Below are positions 1 through 5,946 of a stretch of DNA of 5,946 bases, in pieces. Made by a program: the position numbers and the translations under genes. The notes under the pieces are model-generated. The model saw nothing but the letters and a program-made list of their open reading frames with translations, was not told where the DNA came from and ran no database searches. Location: positions 1 to 5,946 of the forward strand of contig UQFW01000064.1 in NCBI GenBank assembly GCA_900540405.1. The letters run 5' to 3'. Within the stretch, counting starts at the first letter, position 1. Every line of letters begins with the position of its first letter. Origin of the DNA: Candidatus Avelusimicrobium faecicola (GTDB taxonomy: Bacteria > Elusimicrobiota > Elusimicrobia > Elusimicrobiales > Elusimicrobiaceae).

Positions 1-233
1 GGGTGTAAAACAATAGATTGGGCGGTGGATTTTTGCGCCGCGGTGGCGGCTAAAGCGGCTTTTTTGGCTTTGGTGGCCTCGGCATATTTGAACGCGGCCG
101 GGTATTTTTTGCCGGATTTTTGAACCAAAGCGCGCGCCGCTTTGCCGGCCTTTTTTAACGCGCTGTTTTGTGCGCCGGCAAAAACGGGGAGTAAAAACAA
201 TAAACAAACCAAAAGCGTTATTTTTCTGTTCAT
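1..233 (-). CDS. Secreted Lys/Ala-rich protein of unknown function, N-terminal part only
   Basis: The reading frame opens with ATG at 233 and stays open to the left edge, giving about 77 residues; the C-terminus lies outside the window. The start MNRKITLLVCLLFLLPVF is a classic Sec signal peptide: a basic n-region (R3, K4), a hydrophobic core at residues 5-18, and an A19-G20-A21 motif that suggests cleavage before Q22. C10 sits mid-core without a proper lipobox, so a lipoprotein is unlikely. The visible mature part is rich in Lys and Ala and looks helical and basic; I recognise no domain. An AAGGA sequence about 12 bases upstream is a plausible but distant ribosome-binding site. The gene has its own promoter and leader and is separated from the upstream rplS operon by a terminator. 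That it is a real exported protein is well supported; its function is unknown. Confidence 0.72.
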   Translation of the reverse strand, partial: MNRKITLLVCLLFLLPVFAGAQNSALKKAGKAARALVQKSGKKYPAAFKYAEATKAKKAALAATAAQKSTAQSIVLH

Positions 234-267
234 ATTAGTAGCCTATCCTTTTTACGGCAAGAATAAA

Positions 268-338
268 AGGGCCAAAGGGCCTAGGCACTTTTAGGCCCTG
301 CCTGTTTGTATAAAAGAACCGCCGCCCTTAAATAGGGC
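268..338 (-). promoter_or_regulatory. Structured 5' leader with competing hairpins, function unknown
   Basis: Between the predicted transcript start (about 339) and the ATG at 233 lies a leader of about 105 bases. It can form a small hairpin at 324-338 (GCCCT/AGGGC arms). A second hairpin pairs 299-292 with 283-276 (AGGGCCTA/TAGGCCCT, 8 bp, 8-base loop). The same 5' arm can instead pair its AGGGCC with a second copy, GGCCCT, at 273-268, which is followed by TTTATTCTT. The two choices exclude each other, a layout seen in attenuators. No known riboswitch class was recognised. Confidence 0.3.
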
Positions 339-345
339 TACCCCC

Positions 346-374
346 AGTATAGCAAAAAATAAAAAATGCGTAAA
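346..374 (-). promoter_or_regulatory. Predicted sigma70-type promoter for the left-edge secreted protein gene
   Basis: On the minus strand TTTACG (374-369) is followed by a 17-base spacer and TATACT (351-346). The -10 box is preceded by TGC, an extended -10 arrangement. It lies just downstream of the rplS operon terminator and upstream of the gene starting at 233, with a predicted transcript start near 339. Four of six -35 bases and five of six -10 bases match consensus, with ideal spacing. This is a sequence-pattern prediction only. Confidence 0.55.
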
Positions 375-390
375 ATAATATAACCCGGAT

Positions 391-429
391 AAAAAACATC
401 CCGGCGCTACTAGTAGGCGCCGGGATGTT
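391..429 (-). terminator. Rho-independent terminator of the fmt-to-rplS operon
   Basis: A 13-bp perfect, GC-rich stem pairs 417-429 with 395-407 (AACATCCCGGCGC and its complement) around a 9-base loop. On the minus-strand transcript it is followed at once by a U run, from the A tract at 391-396. There is no T run on the other side, so it acts for minus-strand transcription. It begins 32 bases after the rplS stop codon and closes the seven-gene operon. Confidence 0.9.
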
Positions 430-460
430 GAATCGGAGTAGGTGAAACCTTGCGGATTAC

Positions 461-859
461 CTATTTAGCCTCTTCCGTTTTGGCCGCTTCGGCGGCTACC
501 GGAGCGGCAGCGTTAGCGGTGGGTTTTTTTACTTCTTGCAAGCGGGCAGCTTTACCGGAGAGCTTCTTTAAGTAGTTCAGTTTAGCTCTTCTTACTTTAC
601 CGATTTTTAATACTTCAATGCTGTCCACGCGGGGGGAGTGAATCGGGAAAATGCGTTCCACACCCACGCCAAAGGAGATTTTGCGGACCGTGAAAGTTTC
701 GCCAATGCCACTGCCTTTGCGCGCTACAACAACGCCGTCAAAAGCCTGCAATCTTTCGTTGTCGCCTTCAACAACTTTCACTTTTACTCTTACGGTATCG
801 CCCGCTTTGAAGACCGGTACGTTGGTCTTGAGATTGTGTTTAATTTGATTAATGTTCAT
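461..859 (-). CDS. rplS: 50S ribosomal protein L19 (bL19)
   Basis: bL19 is a large-subunit protein that sits at the interface with the 30S subunit. The 132-residue product has the family core: an N-terminal segment leading to FKAGDTVRV, the [10 protein letters not shown] strand region, the signature [20 protein letters not shown] (about residues 64-83), and [23 protein letters not shown]. The core ends near residue 112 and is followed by a low-complexity Ala/Thr/Lys/Glu tail of about 20 residues ending in TEEAK, longer than the usual 115-120 residue family length. A strong GGAGGAAG ribosome-binding site at 867-874 lies 7 bases from the ATG. It is the last gene of the operon, 23 bases after the trmD stop codon, the usual trmD-rplS order. 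Confidence 0.97.
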   Translation of the reverse strand: MNINQIKHNLKTNVPVFKAGDTVRVKVKVVEGDNERLQAFDGVVVARKGSGIGETFTVRKISFGVGVERIFPIHSPRVDSIEVLKIGKVRRAKLNYLKKLSGKAARLQEVKKPTANAAAPVAAEAAKTEEAK

Positions 860-882
860 AAAACAACTTCCTCCGAATTCGG

Positions 883-1608
883 TTATTTCTTAATTGACGT
901 CTTTTTTACACTGCTGCGCCTTTTTTGCTTTGGAGAGGCTTTACAAAGCAAATCCGGCCGCATTTTTTTGGTTAAAGCCAAGGCTTGTTCGTACTTCCAC
1001 TTTTCAATTTCTTTGTGGTTTCCGCCCAATAATACTGCCGGTACCCGTTGCCCGCGCCAAACCTCCGGCCGCGTGTATTGCGGGGCTTCCAGCAAGTTTT
1101 CTTCAAACGACTCGGACGACGTGACGTCGTCTTTCTTAAAAGTTCCGGGCCGTAAGCGTGTGAGTGCATCTATCATCACGCAAGTGGCCAGTTCTCCGCC
1201 GGTGAGGATAAAATCCCCCAGCGACACTTCCAAATCCACCTCCGGGTAAATCCGGGCATCTATGCCTTCATAATGCCCGCACACAAAAATCAGGTGGCGT
1301 TTTTTGGCCAATTTTTTAGCCATTTGCTGGTTAAAAGTTTGGCCGCGCGGGCTTGTTAATATCACGAAAGACGTTTTTTTGCGTACTTTTTGTATGGCCT
1401 GGTGGAGCGGTTCCGCCATCATTAACATACCGGGGCCGCCGCCGTAAGGTCTGTCGTCAATCGTTTTGTGCTTATCCGTGGTAAAGTCCCTCGGGTTTAC
1501 AAACCCGAGCTTTAGGATTCCCGCCTTACGCGCCCGGCCCACAATGCTGGTACCCAAGGTATGGTCCACCATTTCCGGGAATGCGGTAATCACGTCCACT
1601 TTAAGCAT
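883..1608 (-). CDS. trmD: tRNA (guanine-N1-)-methyltransferase TrmD
   Basis: TrmD transfers a methyl group from S-adenosylmethionine to N1 of G37 in tRNAs, preventing +1 frameshifting. The 241-residue protein has the SPOUT trefoil-knot signatures: [11 protein letters not shown] (51-61), SPRGQ (86-90), CGHYEGID (110-117), [12 protein letters not shown] (129-140) and YTRPEVWRG (178-186), then [14 protein letters not shown]151 aligns by eye with the catalytic Arg154 of E. coli and H. influenzae TrmD. The position of the general base Asp169 appears to be Glu166 (in SSESF). The C-terminal 20 or so residues are strongly basic ([10 protein letters not shown]) and less conserved. The ATG directly abuts the khpA stop codon (TAAATG) with a modest GGAAG upstream, so translational coupling is likely. 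The rimM gene often found just before trmD is absent. Confidence 0.96.
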   Translation of the reverse strand: MLKVDVITAFPEMVDHTLGTSIVGRARKAGILKLGFVNPRDFTTDKHKTIDDRPYGGGPGMLMMAEPLHQAIQKVRKKTSFVILTSPRGQTFNQQMAKKLAKKRHLIFVCGHYEGIDARIYPEVDLEVSLGDFILTGGELATCVMIDALTRLRPGTFKKDDVTSSESFEENLLEAPQYTRPEVWRGQRVPAVLLGGNHKEIEKWKYEQALALTKKMRPDLLCKASPKQKRRSSVKKTSIKK

Positions 1609-1839
1609 TTAGTCTTCCAATTTCAAGGTGACTTTTTTGTTCTGCTTAGAGGCTGCCGCGCTTAAAACCGTGCGCACTGCTTTAATAATGCAGCCGTCTT
1701 TGCCAATCACTTTGCCTTTGTCCGCCGCGTCTACCTTTGTGGTCAGGTAGATTTTGTTATCTTCCTCGGTTTCTTCCACTACCACATTTTCCGGCGCGGA
1801 AGAAAGAGATTTAAGAAGAAGCGTCGCCAATTCTTTCAT
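1609..1839 (-). CDS. khpA: KH-domain RNA-binding protein KhpA (YlqC family)
   Basis: This small protein of 76 residues is one KH domain. Its core is GKVIGKDGCIIKAVRTVL (about 42-59), where GKDG is the GxxG loop that contacts RNA; a terminal strand, KKVTLKLED, follows. In other bacteria KhpA partners with KhpB (Jag) and binds many RNAs, with effects on cell elongation and division in streptococci. No khpB is in this window. Length and sequence fit the YlqC family, whose gene typically lies right after rpsP, as here: 12 bases separate the rpsP stop from this ATG, and they hold a GGGGAA ribosome-binding site. The stop codon abuts the trmD start. Confidence 0.93.
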   Translation of the reverse strand: MKELATLLLKSLSSAPENVVVEETEEDNKIYLTTKVDAADKGKVIGKDGCIIKAVRTVLSAAASKQNKKVTLKLED

Positions 1840-1851
1840 ACGGTTTCCCCG

Positions 1852-2106
1852 TTATTTGGCGGCCGCGTTGGTTTTTTTAATCAAGTTGGCTACGGTTTTG
1901 GACGGTACGGCACCTACTTTTATCCAATGTTCCACGCGGGGCATATTCAGTTTAATCTGAGCGGCCGCGTCCGGATTGCAAGGATGATACTGGCCCAATA
2001 CTTCTTTGGCTTCGCTGCCGACGGCCGATTTCTTTTCCATCGCTACAACTCTGTACTGAGGCTGGGATTTTTTACCCACCCGTTGTAATCTAATTACTAC
2101 TGCCAT
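1852..2106 (-). CDS. rpsP: 30S ribosomal protein S16 (bS16)
   Basis: bS16 binds 16S rRNA and helps early assembly of the 30S body. The 84-residue protein begins with the diagnostic MAVVIRLQRVGKKSQPQYRVV, followed by the VLGQYHPCNP turn (family form: GxYxP) and the C-terminal helix segment LNMPRVEHWIKVGAVPSKTVANLIKK. The length is normal. A good AAGGAG ribosome-binding site (2115-2120) stands 8 bases before the ATG. It heads the rpsP-khpA-trmD-rplS block, a widely conserved gene order, and lies 36 bases after rpe. No clear promoter was seen in that gap, so it is probably transcribed with the upstream genes. Confidence 0.97.
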   Translation of the reverse strand: MAVVIRLQRVGKKSQPQYRVVAMEKKSAVGSEAKEVLGQYHPCNPDAAAQIKLNMPRVEHWIKVGAVPSKTVANLIKKTNAAAK

Positions 2107-2123
2107 TATGACTTCTCCTTTGT

Positions 2124-2137
2124 ACCCCTAATGGGGT
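2124..2137 (-). other. Small hairpin in the rpe-rpsP gap
   Basis: ACCCC at 2124-2128 can pair with GGGGT at 2133-2137 around a 4-base loop, just upstream of the rpsP ribosome-binding site. No U run follows, so it is not an intrinsic terminator. It could be an mRNA processing or stability element at the boundary between the metabolic and ribosomal parts of the operon, or chance. Confidence 0.3.
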
Positions 2138-2142
2138 TAATG

Positions 2143-2835
2143 TTAAATGTCCGAGGCCGCCTGTCTGATTTGCTTGAGGGCCAATACAGGGTCCGCGGCT
2201 TTGAAAATTGCACTCCCGGCTACCAGGGCATCCGCTCCGGCGCGGGCGGCCAATGCGGCCGTATCTTTATTAATTCCGCCGTCTACTTCCAGCCATACCG
2301 GCCGGCCGCTTTGGCGGATAACTTCGCGCACCCCTTGTATTTGTTCCGGGCTGCCGGGCAAAAACGCCTGCCCGCCGAAACCGGGGTATACGCTCATCAC
2401 TAAAATTAAATCCAACAAATCCATATACGGGGCCAACGCCTGCGGTTTGGTATCCGGCTTAATGGATACCCCGGCAAATACCCCGAGGGCTTTTATTTTT
2501 TCCAAGGTGGCACGCACGTTATCGCGGGCTTCCAAGTGGATGGTAATTACATCTGCCCCCGCTTTGGCAAAAGATTCCGCAAACCGGGCCGGTTCCTGCA
2601 CCATTAAATGTACATCCAAAGGCAATTTGGTGCGGCCGTTTAAGCTGGCCACTAACGCCGGGCCGAAACTTAAATTCGGTACAAAATTCCCGTCCATTAC
2701 GTCTACATGCAACCAATCGGCGCCTGCTTCTTCTACCCGGCGGATGTCTTGTTTCAAATCAAACAAATCGGCCGATAGCAAAGAGGGCGCAATAGATATT
2801 TTACCATTTGCGGGCACCATTTTGGAAGAGGGCAT
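2143..2835 (-). CDS. rpe: Ribulose-phosphate 3-epimerase
   Basis: Rpe interconverts D-ribulose 5-phosphate and D-xylulose 5-phosphate in the cytosolic pentose phosphate pathway. The 230-residue TIM-barrel protein carries all family motifs: IAPSLLSAD (15-23), WLHVDVMDGNFVPN (41-54), LDVHLMV (73-79), SVYPGFGGQ (148-156), LEVDGGIN (182-189) and the phosphate-binding AGADALVAGSAIF. The metal-binding and catalytic set H43, D45, H76 and D185 is present. The frame is open further upstream to 2868, but I chose the ATG at 2835: it has a GGGAGG ribosome-binding site 9 bases away and starts one base after the PASTA gene's stop. A later ATG at 2820 has no such site. In many Firmicutes rpe also lies downstream of fmt and a PASTA kinase gene. 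Confidence 0.96.
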   Translation of the reverse strand: MPSSKMVPANGKISIAPSLLSADLFDLKQDIRRVEEAGADWLHVDVMDGNFVPNLSFGPALVASLNGRTKLPLDVHLMVQEPARFAESFAKAGADVITIHLEARDNVRATLEKIKALGVFAGVSIKPDTKPQALAPYMDLLDLILVMSVYPGFGGQAFLPGSPEQIQGVREVIRQSGRPVWLEVDGGINKDTAALAARAGADALVAGSAIFKAADPVLALKQIRQAASDI

Positions 2836-2836
2836 T

Positions 2837-3838
2837 TTATAATACCTCCCGTTCGCGCACCAGTACACCGTCTACACTTATCCGCACGGTGGCCTTGCCG
2901 GAATACGGAATTTCCACATCAATTTTACTGCCGGGCTGCTGCATATCGTTCATCATTTCGCGTTCGCCCAGTTCGTCTATCAGCAATACGCGCACCCGGC
3001 TGGCGTTTTTGCCTTGGGGCATTTCGTAATGCAAGTGATACACTTTTTCATCCCCTTCCACTTGGCGGCGGCTGACCGTCACTTCCAAATTGGAGCCGGG
3101 GGTCATTTGGCTGTCCCCTTCCGGGTTTTGGGCGGCAATCGTGCCATTGGGGAAGACGGAATCCGGGTCTTCTTTAATGATTAAATCTATGTTTTGGGCG
3201 CTGGCCCAGAGGGTAGCTTCGGACAGTTTTTTGTTTTTGAAATTGGGCACCAACACCACGCTGGACGGCGGCTGACCGTTGGAAATAACCAAATCAATGC
3301 CTTGGCCTTTTTCCACCATGCTGTCCGCTTTTAAGGATTGGGAAACAATCAGGCCCTTTTCATGGGTAAGCGAATAGGCGTTTTCCACCTTGTTTACCAA
3401 TAAACCCGCTTGGCGCACGGCCAGTTGGGCGGCGCGCAGGTCACTGCCTACCACATTGGGAACAAACGCCATTTCGTCGCCTTGGCTAATCCACACGCGG
3501 ATGATGCGCCCTTCGCGCACGGTGCTTCCGGCGGTGGGCAGTTGGCGCAAAACGGAGCCGGACGGTACATCTTTGGCAAATTCCACCCCGGCCTGTTTGA
3601 GCGCCAAATTGTTGGCGGCTAAAGCGTTTAAGGCGGCGGTGACGGGTTTTTGGGTAATATCGGGCACTTGTACTTCTTTGCGGGTATGCACTAACGCGCC
3701 GAATACCCAATCAATAGAAATAAAAATGAGTACCAGGAAGAAAACGGCAATCACCCCCGCAATAATCCACGCTTTGCGGCGGGTACGGAGGGGCCGTTTG
3801 AAAAAATCTTCAAAACTTTGTTCTTTTTGGGCGGACAT
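2837..3838 (-). CDS. Membrane-anchored protein with three PASTA domains and no kinase domain
   Basis: This 333-residue protein has a short cytoplasmic N-terminus with a basic stretch (RPLRTRRK, 15-22), one transmembrane helix at about 24-46, and an extracytoplasmic remainder. Three PASTA repeats follow at about 57-119, 125-187 and 196-256; each opens with a VPD/VPN motif and ends in a V-x-V/I-S strand (VWISQG, LVISNG, VTVSR). The last 70 residues (264-333) look beta-rich and match nothing I recognise. PASTA domains in PrkC/PknB kinases and some penicillin-binding proteins sense cell-wall peptides; a similar binding role here is inference. Neither a kinase nor a transpeptidase domain is present. 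The start is the ATG at 3838, one base after the fmt stop (TAATATG), with AAGGTG 10 bases upstream; a GTG at 3859 would overlap fmt. It sits between fmt and rpe, the slot of PASTA kinase genes in Firmicutes. Confidence 0.88.
   Translation of the reverse strand: MSAQKEQSFEDFFKRPLRTRRKAWIIAGVIAVFFLVLIFISIDWVFGALVHTRKEVQVPDITQKPVTAALNALAANNLALKQAGVEFAKDVPSGSVLRQLPTAGSTVREGRIIRVWISQGDEMAFVPNVVGSDLRAAQLAVRQAGLLVNKVENAYSLTHEKGLIVSQSLKADSMVEKGQGIDLVISNGQPPSSVVLVPNFKNKKLSEATLWASAQNIDLIIKEDPDSVFPNGTIAAQNPEGDSQMTPGSNLEVTVSRRQVEGDEKVYHLHYEMPQGKNASRVRVLLIDELGEREMMNDMQQPGSKIDVEIPYSGKATVRISVDGVLVREREVL
2845..2850 (-). promoter_or_regulatory. Ribosome-binding site that decides the rpe start
   Basis: GGGAGG on the minus strand lies inside the last codons of the PASTA gene, 9 bases before the ATG at 2835. 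It supports that start over the upstream in-frame extension to 2868 and the ATG at 2820. Confidence 0.75.
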
Positions 3839-3839
3839 A

Positions 3840-4787
3840 TTAATCAAACACCTTTTCACCCGCTTTTAAGGCGTGCCCCATGGCGTAATCATACGCGGGC
3901 ATGGGCCGCTTTCCGGCGGGGTGCAGTTCGCTTATCCATAAACTGCCTTCTTTACATTGTACTAAAATCCCGTTTTCCTTTTCAACGCGCAGTATTTGGC
4001 CCGGTGTTCCGGCGGCGGTGGTGCTTTCCACGCGGGTGCGCACCAGTTGCAACGGCTCCTTTTTGCCATGCAGGGTAATGGTGGCTTTGGGTTTGGGGCC
4101 GCACGCTAAACCGCGCACGCGGTTGAACAGCGCCGGGGCCGCGCCGCTTGCAAAAGTGATTTGGGCGTCCTGCTTAGTCAGCATGGGGGCCAACGTCGGC
4201 TCGCCCGTTTGCGGCGTTTGGATGATTTTTCCTGCCTGTACGCCCAACACCGTTTCTTGCAGGGCCTCTAGCCCCAGGGCGATTAGTTTTTCAAACAAGG
4301 TTTGGGCGTTGTCCTGCGGAGTGATGGCGTATTCCTTTTGGGTATAAAGCGGGCCGTCGTCCATGCCTTCGCGAATCCAAAACGTGCTGACCCCTGTTTT
4401 TTGGTAGCCTTGTATTAACGCCTGCTGAACCGGGGCCGCCCCGCGCAACTGCGGCAATAATGAAAAATGCACATTAATCAGCCCGTATTTGGGCAGGGCC
4501 AAAAAATTCGGGCGGAAAATTTTGCCATACGCTACCACAATGCCCAAATCAAACGGCACGCGGGCGAGGTCTTCGTAATGGGTTTTTAAGATTTCGGGCG
4601 ATAATACGGGCAGGTTTAATTCCTGCGCGCGCTTTTTGACCGGGCAGGGGGAAATTTCCATGCCGCGCCCGCGCGGTTTATCGGCTTGCGTGACGACCAA
4701 CTGCACATCCGTCAGTTGGTTTAATAATTCCAAAAACGGTACGGCCACATCCGGCGTACCAAAAAAAACGGTTTTTAATTTATTCAT
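3840..4787 (-). CDS. fmt: Methionyl-tRNA formyltransferase
   Basis: Fmt formylates Met-tRNAfMet using 10-formyltetrahydrofolate, preparing it for translation initiation. The 315-residue protein is full length. The N-terminal Rossmann-type domain starts with VFFGTPDVAVPFL (7-19), has the tRNA-contacting loop DKPRGRG (36-42), and the active-site region INVHFSLLPQLRGAAPVQQAL (104-124). The catalytic triad positions appear as N105, H107 and D143 (in GMDDG). The C-terminal OB-fold domain runs from about 210 to the end and includes VRGLACGPKPKATI and a final GHALKAGEKVFD. It is the first gene of the minus-strand operon, divergent from trpS; the partner def gene often found upstream is not here. Only a weak ribosome-binding site (AAGAG) precedes the ATG, and I could not assign its promoter with confidence. 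Confidence 0.96.
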   Translation of the reverse strand: MNKLKTVFFGTPDVAVPFLELLNQLTDVQLVVTQADKPRGRGMEISPCPVKKRAQELNLPVLSPEILKTHYEDLARVPFDLGIVVAYGKIFRPNFLALPKYGLINVHFSLLPQLRGAAPVQQALIQGYQKTGVSTFWIREGMDDGPLYTQKEYAITPQDNAQTLFEKLIALGLEALQETVLGVQAGKIIQTPQTGEPTLAPMLTKQDAQITFASGAAPALFNRVRGLACGPKPKATITLHGKKEPLQLVRTRVESTTAAGTPGQILRVEKENGILVQCKEGSLWISELHPAGKRPMPAYDYAMGHALKAGEKVFD

Positions 4788-4815
4788 AATGCTCTTTATA
4801 TTCTAGCAAATAAGG

Positions 4816-4827
4816 CCGCCCGGGTGG
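4816..4827. promoter_or_regulatory. Imperfect palindrome in the fmt/trpS divergent intergenic region
   Basis: CCGCCCGGGTGG is a GC-rich inverted repeat with five of six arm positions complementary. It lies in an otherwise AT-rich 106-base divergent intergenic region, just upstream of the trpS -35 box. It might be an operator for both directions or a chance pattern; no known regulator site was recognised. Confidence 0.2.
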
Positions 4828-4828
4828 T

Positions 4829-4857
4829 TTGTGGAGCGGGCCCTAAAATCGTATAAT
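4829..4857 (+). promoter_or_regulatory. Predicted sigma70-type promoter of trpS
   Basis: TTGTGG (4829-4834), a 17-base spacer and a perfect TATAAT (4852-4857) point to transcription starting near 4864, about 30 bases before the trpS ATG. Such a short leader leaves no room for a T-box or leader-peptide attenuator, so trpS control by those means is unlikely here. Confidence 0.6.
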
Positions 4858-4877
4858 AATAAAAAGATTTTATATAT

Positions 4878-4884
4878 AGGAAGG
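4878..4884 (+). promoter_or_regulatory. Ribosome-binding site that decides the trpS start
   Basis: AGGAAGG lies 9 bases before the ATG at 4894. The frame is open upstream to a GTG at 4831, but that codon precedes the predicted transcript start and would add 21 non-conserved residues, so the ATG is the better start. Confidence 0.8.
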
Positions 4885-4893
4885 TTTTTAATT

Positions 4894-5943
4894 ATGGCAA
4901 AAATTATTTTGACGGGGGACCGCCCCACCGGGCGTTTACATGTGGGGCATTATGTAGGCTCCTTAAAAGGCCGCGTGGAATTGCAAAACAGCGGCAAGTT
5001 TGACAAAATTTTTATTATGATTGCCGACGCGCAGGCACTTACCGATAACGCCCACCAACCGCAAAAAGTGCGGGAAAATATTATCCAGGTGGCGCTGGAT
5101 TATTTATCGTGCGGGATTGACCCCCAAAAATCCACCATTTTTATCCAATCCATGATACCGGAACTGACGGAGCTGACATTTTATTATATGAACCTGGTGA
5201 CGGTGGCCCGCGTGGGCAGAAACCCGACGGTAAAATCGGAAATTAAAATGCGCGGCTTTCAGGCCAGTATTCCGCTGGGCTTTTTTGCGTATCCCGTCAG
5301 CCAGACGGCCGATATTACCGCCTTTGCCGCCACGGACGTGCCCGTGGGGGAAGACCAACTGCCTATGTTGGAACAATGCCGGGAAATTGTGCATAGCTTT
5401 AATTCCACCTATGGGGAAACCTTGGTGGAGCCGCGCATTATTCTGCCGGAAAACAAAGCCTGCCTGCGCCTGCCGGGTACGGACGGTAAAGCCAAAATGA
5501 GCAAGTCCTTGGGCAACTGCATTTATTTATCGGACGACGAAGAAACGGTGCGCAAGAAAGTAATGTCTATGTTTACGGACCCCAACCACTTGCGCGTGGA
5601 AGACCCCGGCACCGTGGAGGGCAACCCGGTGTTTGTGTATTTGGATGCGTTCTGCCGCCCGGAACATTTTGCCAAGTTTTGGCCGGAATACAAGAATTTG
5701 GACGAAGTAAAAGCGCACTATCAGCGCGGCGGTTTGGGGGATGTAAAAATTAAAAAATTCCTCAACCAGGTGTTGCAGGCGGAACTGGCCCCCATCCGCG
5801 CCCGGCGCAAAGAATGGGAAGCCAAACTGCCCGAAGTGTACGAAATTTTGAAAGCGGGCACAGAAAAAGCCCGTGCGGCCGCCGCCGAAACACTGCACGC
5901 CGTCCGCGCCGCCATGCAAATCAACTATTTTGAAAATAAGTAA
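4894..5943 (+). CDS. trpS: Tryptophanyl-tRNA synthetase
   Basis: TrpS attaches tryptophan to tRNA-Trp using ATP. The 349-residue product is a complete class I synthetase. It starts [20 protein letters not shown] with the HIGH-type motif HVGH at 16-19, and has the ATP-binding KMSKS at 201-205 inside [14 protein letters not shown]. The QTADITAF segment carries D140 at the position expected to contact the indole nitrogen, followed by VPVGEDQ (149-155). The C-terminal helical part ends [12 protein letters not shown]. The opening ILTGDRPTG and the closing INYFE pattern mark the TrpRS subtype common in Firmicutes and some other phyla, distinct from the E. coli and Bacillus form. It is divergent from fmt and has its own promoter. 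The stop is three bases from the window end, so its terminator and any downstream partner are not visible. Confidence 0.97.
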   Translation: MAKIILTGDRPTGRLHVGHYVGSLKGRVELQNSGKFDKIFIMIADAQALTDNAHQPQKVRENIIQVALDYLSCGIDPQKSTIFIQSMIPELTELTFYYMNLVTVARVGRNPTVKSEIKMRGFQASIPLGFFAYPVSQTADITAFAATDVPVGEDQLPMLEQCREIVHSFNSTYGETLVEPRIILPENKACLRLPGTDGKAKMSKSLGNCIYLSDDEETVRKKVMSMFTDPNHLRVEDPGTVEGNPVFVYLDAFCRPEHFAKFWPEYKNLDEVKAHYQRGGLGDVKIKKFLNQVLQAELAPIRARRKEWEAKLPEVYEILKAGTEKARAAAAETLHAVRAAMQINYFENK

Positions 5944-5946
5944 AAA

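Noticed and set aside
873..882. Perfect 10-base palindrome CCGAATTCGG between trmD and rplS
   Set aside because: As RNA it gives only a three-pair stem, and it partly overlaps the ribosome-binding site; a short palindrome like this is expected by chance.
638..1249. Long plus-strand open frame of 203 codons opposite rplS and trmD
   Set aside because: It lies wholly antisense to two clearly conserved genes, has no ribosome-binding site or recognisable motif, and its composition mirrors the opposite strand.
1860..1868. Repeated GCGGCCGC motifs (also near 1961 and 5877)
   Set aside because: They fall inside Ala/Arg-rich coding stretches and follow from codon use rather than a dispersed functional repeat.
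2147..2842. Plus-strand open frame of 231 codons opposite rpe
   Set aside because: It is the antisense shadow of rpe in a GC-biased codon context; no protein family features are visible.
4801..4812. TAGAAT on the minus strand as a -10 box for fmt
   Set aside because: It would start the transcript within a few bases of the fmt ATG and has no matching -35 sequence at the right distance.
4831..4893. 21-residue N-terminal extension of TrpS from a GTG
   Set aside because: The GTG lies in the predicted -35 box, and the ATG at 4894 has a strong ribosome-binding site and matches the family N-terminus.

Overview
The window is a compact, housekeeping stretch of a bacterial chromosome, about half GC, with almost no spare DNA. 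Seven genes run on the minus strand from about 4787 down to 461 with very short gaps: fmt, a membrane-anchored PASTA-domain protein, rpe, rpsP, khpA, trmD and rplS. They end in a strong intrinsic terminator at 391-429. A divergent trpS lies on the plus strand at the right edge. A further minus-strand gene, encoding a secreted protein, runs off the left edge and has its own promoter just past the terminator.

The organism cannot be fixed from the sequence alone. The signal peptide, the single-pass PASTA protein and the Ala/Lys/Glu-rich ribosomal-protein tail fit a non-model, probably Gram-negative-type bacterium. My best guess from the gene order, codon flavour and protein style is a gut-associated member of Elusimicrobiota. 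This is inference, held with low to moderate confidence.

Layout: 1-233, partial secreted Lys/Ala-rich protein (minus). 234-390, its promoter and a structured leader. 391-429, operon terminator. 461-2106, ribosome and tRNA-modification block (rplS, trmD, khpA, rpsP). 2143-2835, rpe. 2837-3838, PASTA protein. 3840-4787, fmt. 4788-4893, divergent intergenic region with the trpS promoter. 4894-5943, complete trpS.

Most of the operon serves translation: Fmt formylates initiator tRNA, bS16 and bL19 are ribosomal proteins, TrmD methylates G37 of tRNAs, KhpA binds RNA, and the divergent TrpS charges tRNA-Trp. Rpe (pentose phosphate pathway) and the PASTA protein (cell envelope) are the outliers. In many Firmicutes fmt and rpe flank a PASTA Ser/Thr kinase. 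Here that slot holds a protein with a membrane anchor and three PASTA repeats but no kinase domain. The usual rimM gene between khpA and trmD is also absent. I see no mobile element, CRISPR array, RNA gene or evident novel defence system; the points of interest are in operon architecture and individual proteins.
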